Positions 46,311-48,153 of a stretch of DNA of 48,153 nucleotides are shown here, piece by piece. The position numbers and the translations under genes are program-made. The notes below the pieces were generated by a model. That model was not told the DNA's origin and searched no databases. It saw only the letters and a list, made by a program, of their open reading frames with translations. Position 1 is the stretch's first letter; the number at the start of each line of letters is the position of its first letter. Location: NCBI RefSeq assembly GCF_023168145.1, contig NZ_BQYK01000004.1, positions 44,102 to 92,254 of the forward strand, written 5' to 3'. The stretch comes from Sporosarcina sp. NCCP-2222 (GTDB lineage: Bacteria; Bacillota; Bacilli; Bacillales_A; Planococcaceae).

Positions 46311-48153
46311 TTATTTCTTGTCGTCCCACTTCAATTGCTCCAGCTTCTTAAATGTGGTGAAGTCAAAGCTGTTCAAATCGCTGTATGACACCGTATAGAG
46401 CCGGTCCTTGCTATAAAGGAGGCGCTGTACTTGCGTTTCCCATTCCTCGTATTGCTGGCCCTTTTCCGGTTTGCGGACCAGATCGCCCTTCAAGACGATG
46501 CCCCGTTCCGGCGTTATTTCATAAATAAGGGCGCCCGACCCTTTGAAATTGAGCTGATGTTGCTTGCCATTCTCCTCGTACACGCTGACGGGGAAGCCGT
46601 ATAGATTCTGGCCCGCATGCTGGAACAGCGCCTTATGATCATATTGCACCGGCGAATAGGTACCTTCGCCGCCGATTATCGCCATATCTTTCTCTTTCGG
46701 GTTGGCAAAATCGGTGACATCAAAGAGGGAGACTTTCATTCCTTTCGTGCGGATGAACGGCTCGCCGCCAGACGGATTTTTCTCCGAAACGGTCTCGTAT
46801 CCAAATCCGATGAGATGATTTTCATCAAGCGGATGCAAGTAGTTCGAGAAGCCAGGTATTTTCAATTCCCCCAGCACTTTCGGCTTTTCCGGTTCCGCCA
46901 CATCGATAACGAATAACGGATCCGTCTCGCGGAACGTCACCATGTAAGCTTTATCCCCCATGAAGCGGGCGGAGTAGATGCGTTCTCCTTTTGCCAGATT
47001 CTCAACGGATCCAACCTGCTTCATCCCTTTATCTAAAATAAATAGATGATTTTTAGAAGGGTTCTTGTTATCCCACATATTCCCTTCCGTCGTCACGACA
47101 CGGAAGTAGCCGTTATCCTCGTCCATTGAAAATTGGTTCAACACAGTCCCTTTCAGTTCAGTCGAACCTGTAAATTCAACTTTCATCCCATCCAATGTGA
47201 ACTTGAAAAATTGAGTATTGGCAGTTCCAGGGTTCCAAATCATAGCCTTGGCATTATTCTGTTCAAAATGGTATTTAGTTGCCGTCAAATAGAGATGGTC
47301 TTTTGACATATACAACTGATTGCTGCTGCCGAGGTACCCCTTCGTAGTTAGCTCGCTCTTCTCCGGGGAATGCAGATCAATGGCCGTCACAACCGTGTAG
47401 GATGGCTCCGTCGCACCTGGCAGAATCGCAATATCCTCGTATTCCATATAGCCAAGATCTTTATCAGCCGTATCTGTAATCCGCGGACGCACAGTCGCCC
47501 CATCGATTTCCTCCAGCACCCAAAGCATCGGATACAAGTTGGTCACGATGTATAATGTGTCATCTGTCATGCGGGCATTGCTAAGATAGCCTTCCGCCGA
47601 AACTTCCCTCAGCAATTTTGGCGCAGTCCGTTTCTTCATATCGTACAAACGAATCGTCGTCATCCCGTTCATTGGCATAATCTGATCCTGTGCCGCTATT
47701 TTCTTATCATAACGGACCATTTTTTCCCCAAGAACAATTAGCGTATCGTCTTGGATGAACAGCTGTGATGGATAGAAATCCTCTTCCATTTTTATGGAGG
47801 CCACTTTCTTCATTTGGCCATTTCGGATATCCGTAATGCGCACAGTCCCTTCCGCAATGGTATAGATATAATCCCCGTCCGTCTTAACGATGTCCGGCTC
47901 ATCAATCCCTTGCACTTGGACATTTGTTTCCGAGTGTCCTGAACTGCCGCTTGAAGCTTTGTTGCTACTACTGCTGTCAGATGCAACTTCAGCACTTTCC
48001 AAGGTAATCTCTTCACTTTGATTTCTACCTTGTAGATTTTTCGCTATTTCAAAATAAGCTTTTAAGTCAGCTGCAGATTTCACAGTTTCGATTGATTCGT
48101 ACATAGTGAATTTGATTTTATTCTGCTTGAACGATTTTAAAAATGTTCTCGTA
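46311..48153 (-). CDS. Secreted beta-propeller protein, 5'-truncated by window edge (at least 614 aa)
   Basis: The reading frame stays open to the right edge, so the true start and probably the signal peptide lie beyond 48153; the internal ATG at 48104 is not necessarily the start. Ser-rich linker (ASDSSSSNKASSGSSGHSET), then VQGIDEPDIVKTDGDYIYTI and successive beta-propeller blades, as in the Beta_propel family of secreted Bacillales proteins. Such proteins are thought to bind or act extracellularly; the function is unknown. Confidence 0.82.
   Translation of the reverse strand, partial: TRTFLKSFKQNKIKFTMYESIETVKSAADLKAYFEIAKNLQGRNQSEEITLESAEVASDSSSSNKASSGSSGHSETNVQVQGIDEPDIVKTDGDYIYTIAEGTVRITDIRNGQMKKVASIKMEEDFYPSQLFIQDDTLIVLGEKMVRYDKKIAAQDQIMPMNGMTTIRLYDMKKRTAPKLLREVSAEGYLSNARMTDDTLYIVTNLYPMLWVLEEIDGATVRPRITDTADKDLGYMEYEDIAILPGATEPSYTVVTAIDLHSPEKSELTTKGYLGSSNQLYMSKDHLYLTATKYHFEQNNAKAMIWNPGTANTQFFKFTLDGMKVEFTGSTELKGTVLNQFSMDEDNGYFRVVTTEGNMWDNKNPSKNHLFILDKGMKQVGSVENLAKGERIYSARFMGDKAYMVTFRETDPLFVIDVAEPEKPKVLGELKIPGFSNYLHPLDENHLIGFGYETVSEKNPSGGEPFIRTKGMKVSLFDVTDFANPKEKDMAIIGGEGTYSPVQYDHKALFQHAGQNLYGFPVSVYEENGKQHQLNFKGSGALIYEITPERGIVLKGDLVRKPEKGQQYEEWETQVQRLLYSKDRLYTVSYSDLNSFDFTTFKKLEQLKWDDKK

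Noticed and set aside
1..48153. CRISPR array or complete insertion sequence
   Set aside because: No regularly spaced repeats with unique spacers and no transposase with terminal repeats were found.

Overview
The window is the integrase-proximal part of a temperate siphovirus prophage (left edge to about 36.64 kb) followed by about 11.5 kb of host chromosome. The host is a Firmicute of the order Bacillales. GGAGG-type ribosome binding sites, GTG/TTG starts, the relatives of the chromosomal genes (DUF2804, YusW-like lipoprotein, paired ABC exporter, split ThrE) and PBSX/skin-like phage genes all point that way. A Planococcaceae or Bacillaceae host is plausible, but I cannot name the genus.

Prophage, read from the integrase leftward. 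The integrase abuts the 3' end of tRNA-Ala(GGC), the likely attachment site. On the + strand lie a CI-like repressor, a membrane-anchored OB-fold protein, an ImmA/IrrE-type protease and the integrase. Divergent on the - strand are a Cro-like regulator, a Rha-type antirepressor, an excisionase-like HTH protein and a run of small early genes. Between the two regulators are four copies of a TACAA-N5-TTGTA operator, one exactly filling the spacer of the early promoter. Next comes the replication/recombination module: an unknown 339-aa protein, an SMC/SbcC-like ATPase, a UvrD-like helicase, a DnaD-domain replication initiator with an 11-bp iteron array inside it (candidate origin), a Dam-like methylase, SSB, a MazG-like protein and RecU. 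Many tiny zinc-ribbon proteins are threaded between these. Then come an XtrA-like protein, a cargo gene (a helicase-nuclease fusion with its own terminator), an Xpf-like late sigma/activator, small and large terminase, portal, minor capsid protein, scaffold, major capsid, four head-tail joining proteins, tail tube, tail chaperones, tape measure and distal tail proteins. Lysis genes and the other attachment site lie outside the window to the left.

Host part (36.6-48.15 kb): tRNA-Ala, a DUF2804 protein, a YusW-like lipoprotein, a heterodimeric ABC exporter pair, an EamA permease, a PAS-degenerate GGDEF-EAL protein, the two halves of a ThrE-type threonine/serine exporter, and a beta-propeller protein whose start lies beyond the right edge.

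Most notable: (1) an 880-residue XPD/DinG-like helicase with a C-terminal PD-(D/E)xK nuclease inserted between the XtrA-like and Xpf-like genes, a strong anti-phage cargo candidate; (2) three short promoter-hairpin units on the + strand, opposite to the early operon, at least two of them sharing hairpin architecture; (3) the iteron array; (4) an exact 11-bp tandem repeat in the leader of the late operon; (5) a methylase whose DPPY motif reads DLPY. At least ten probable genes of 27-63 codons were found by reading between the larger genes.
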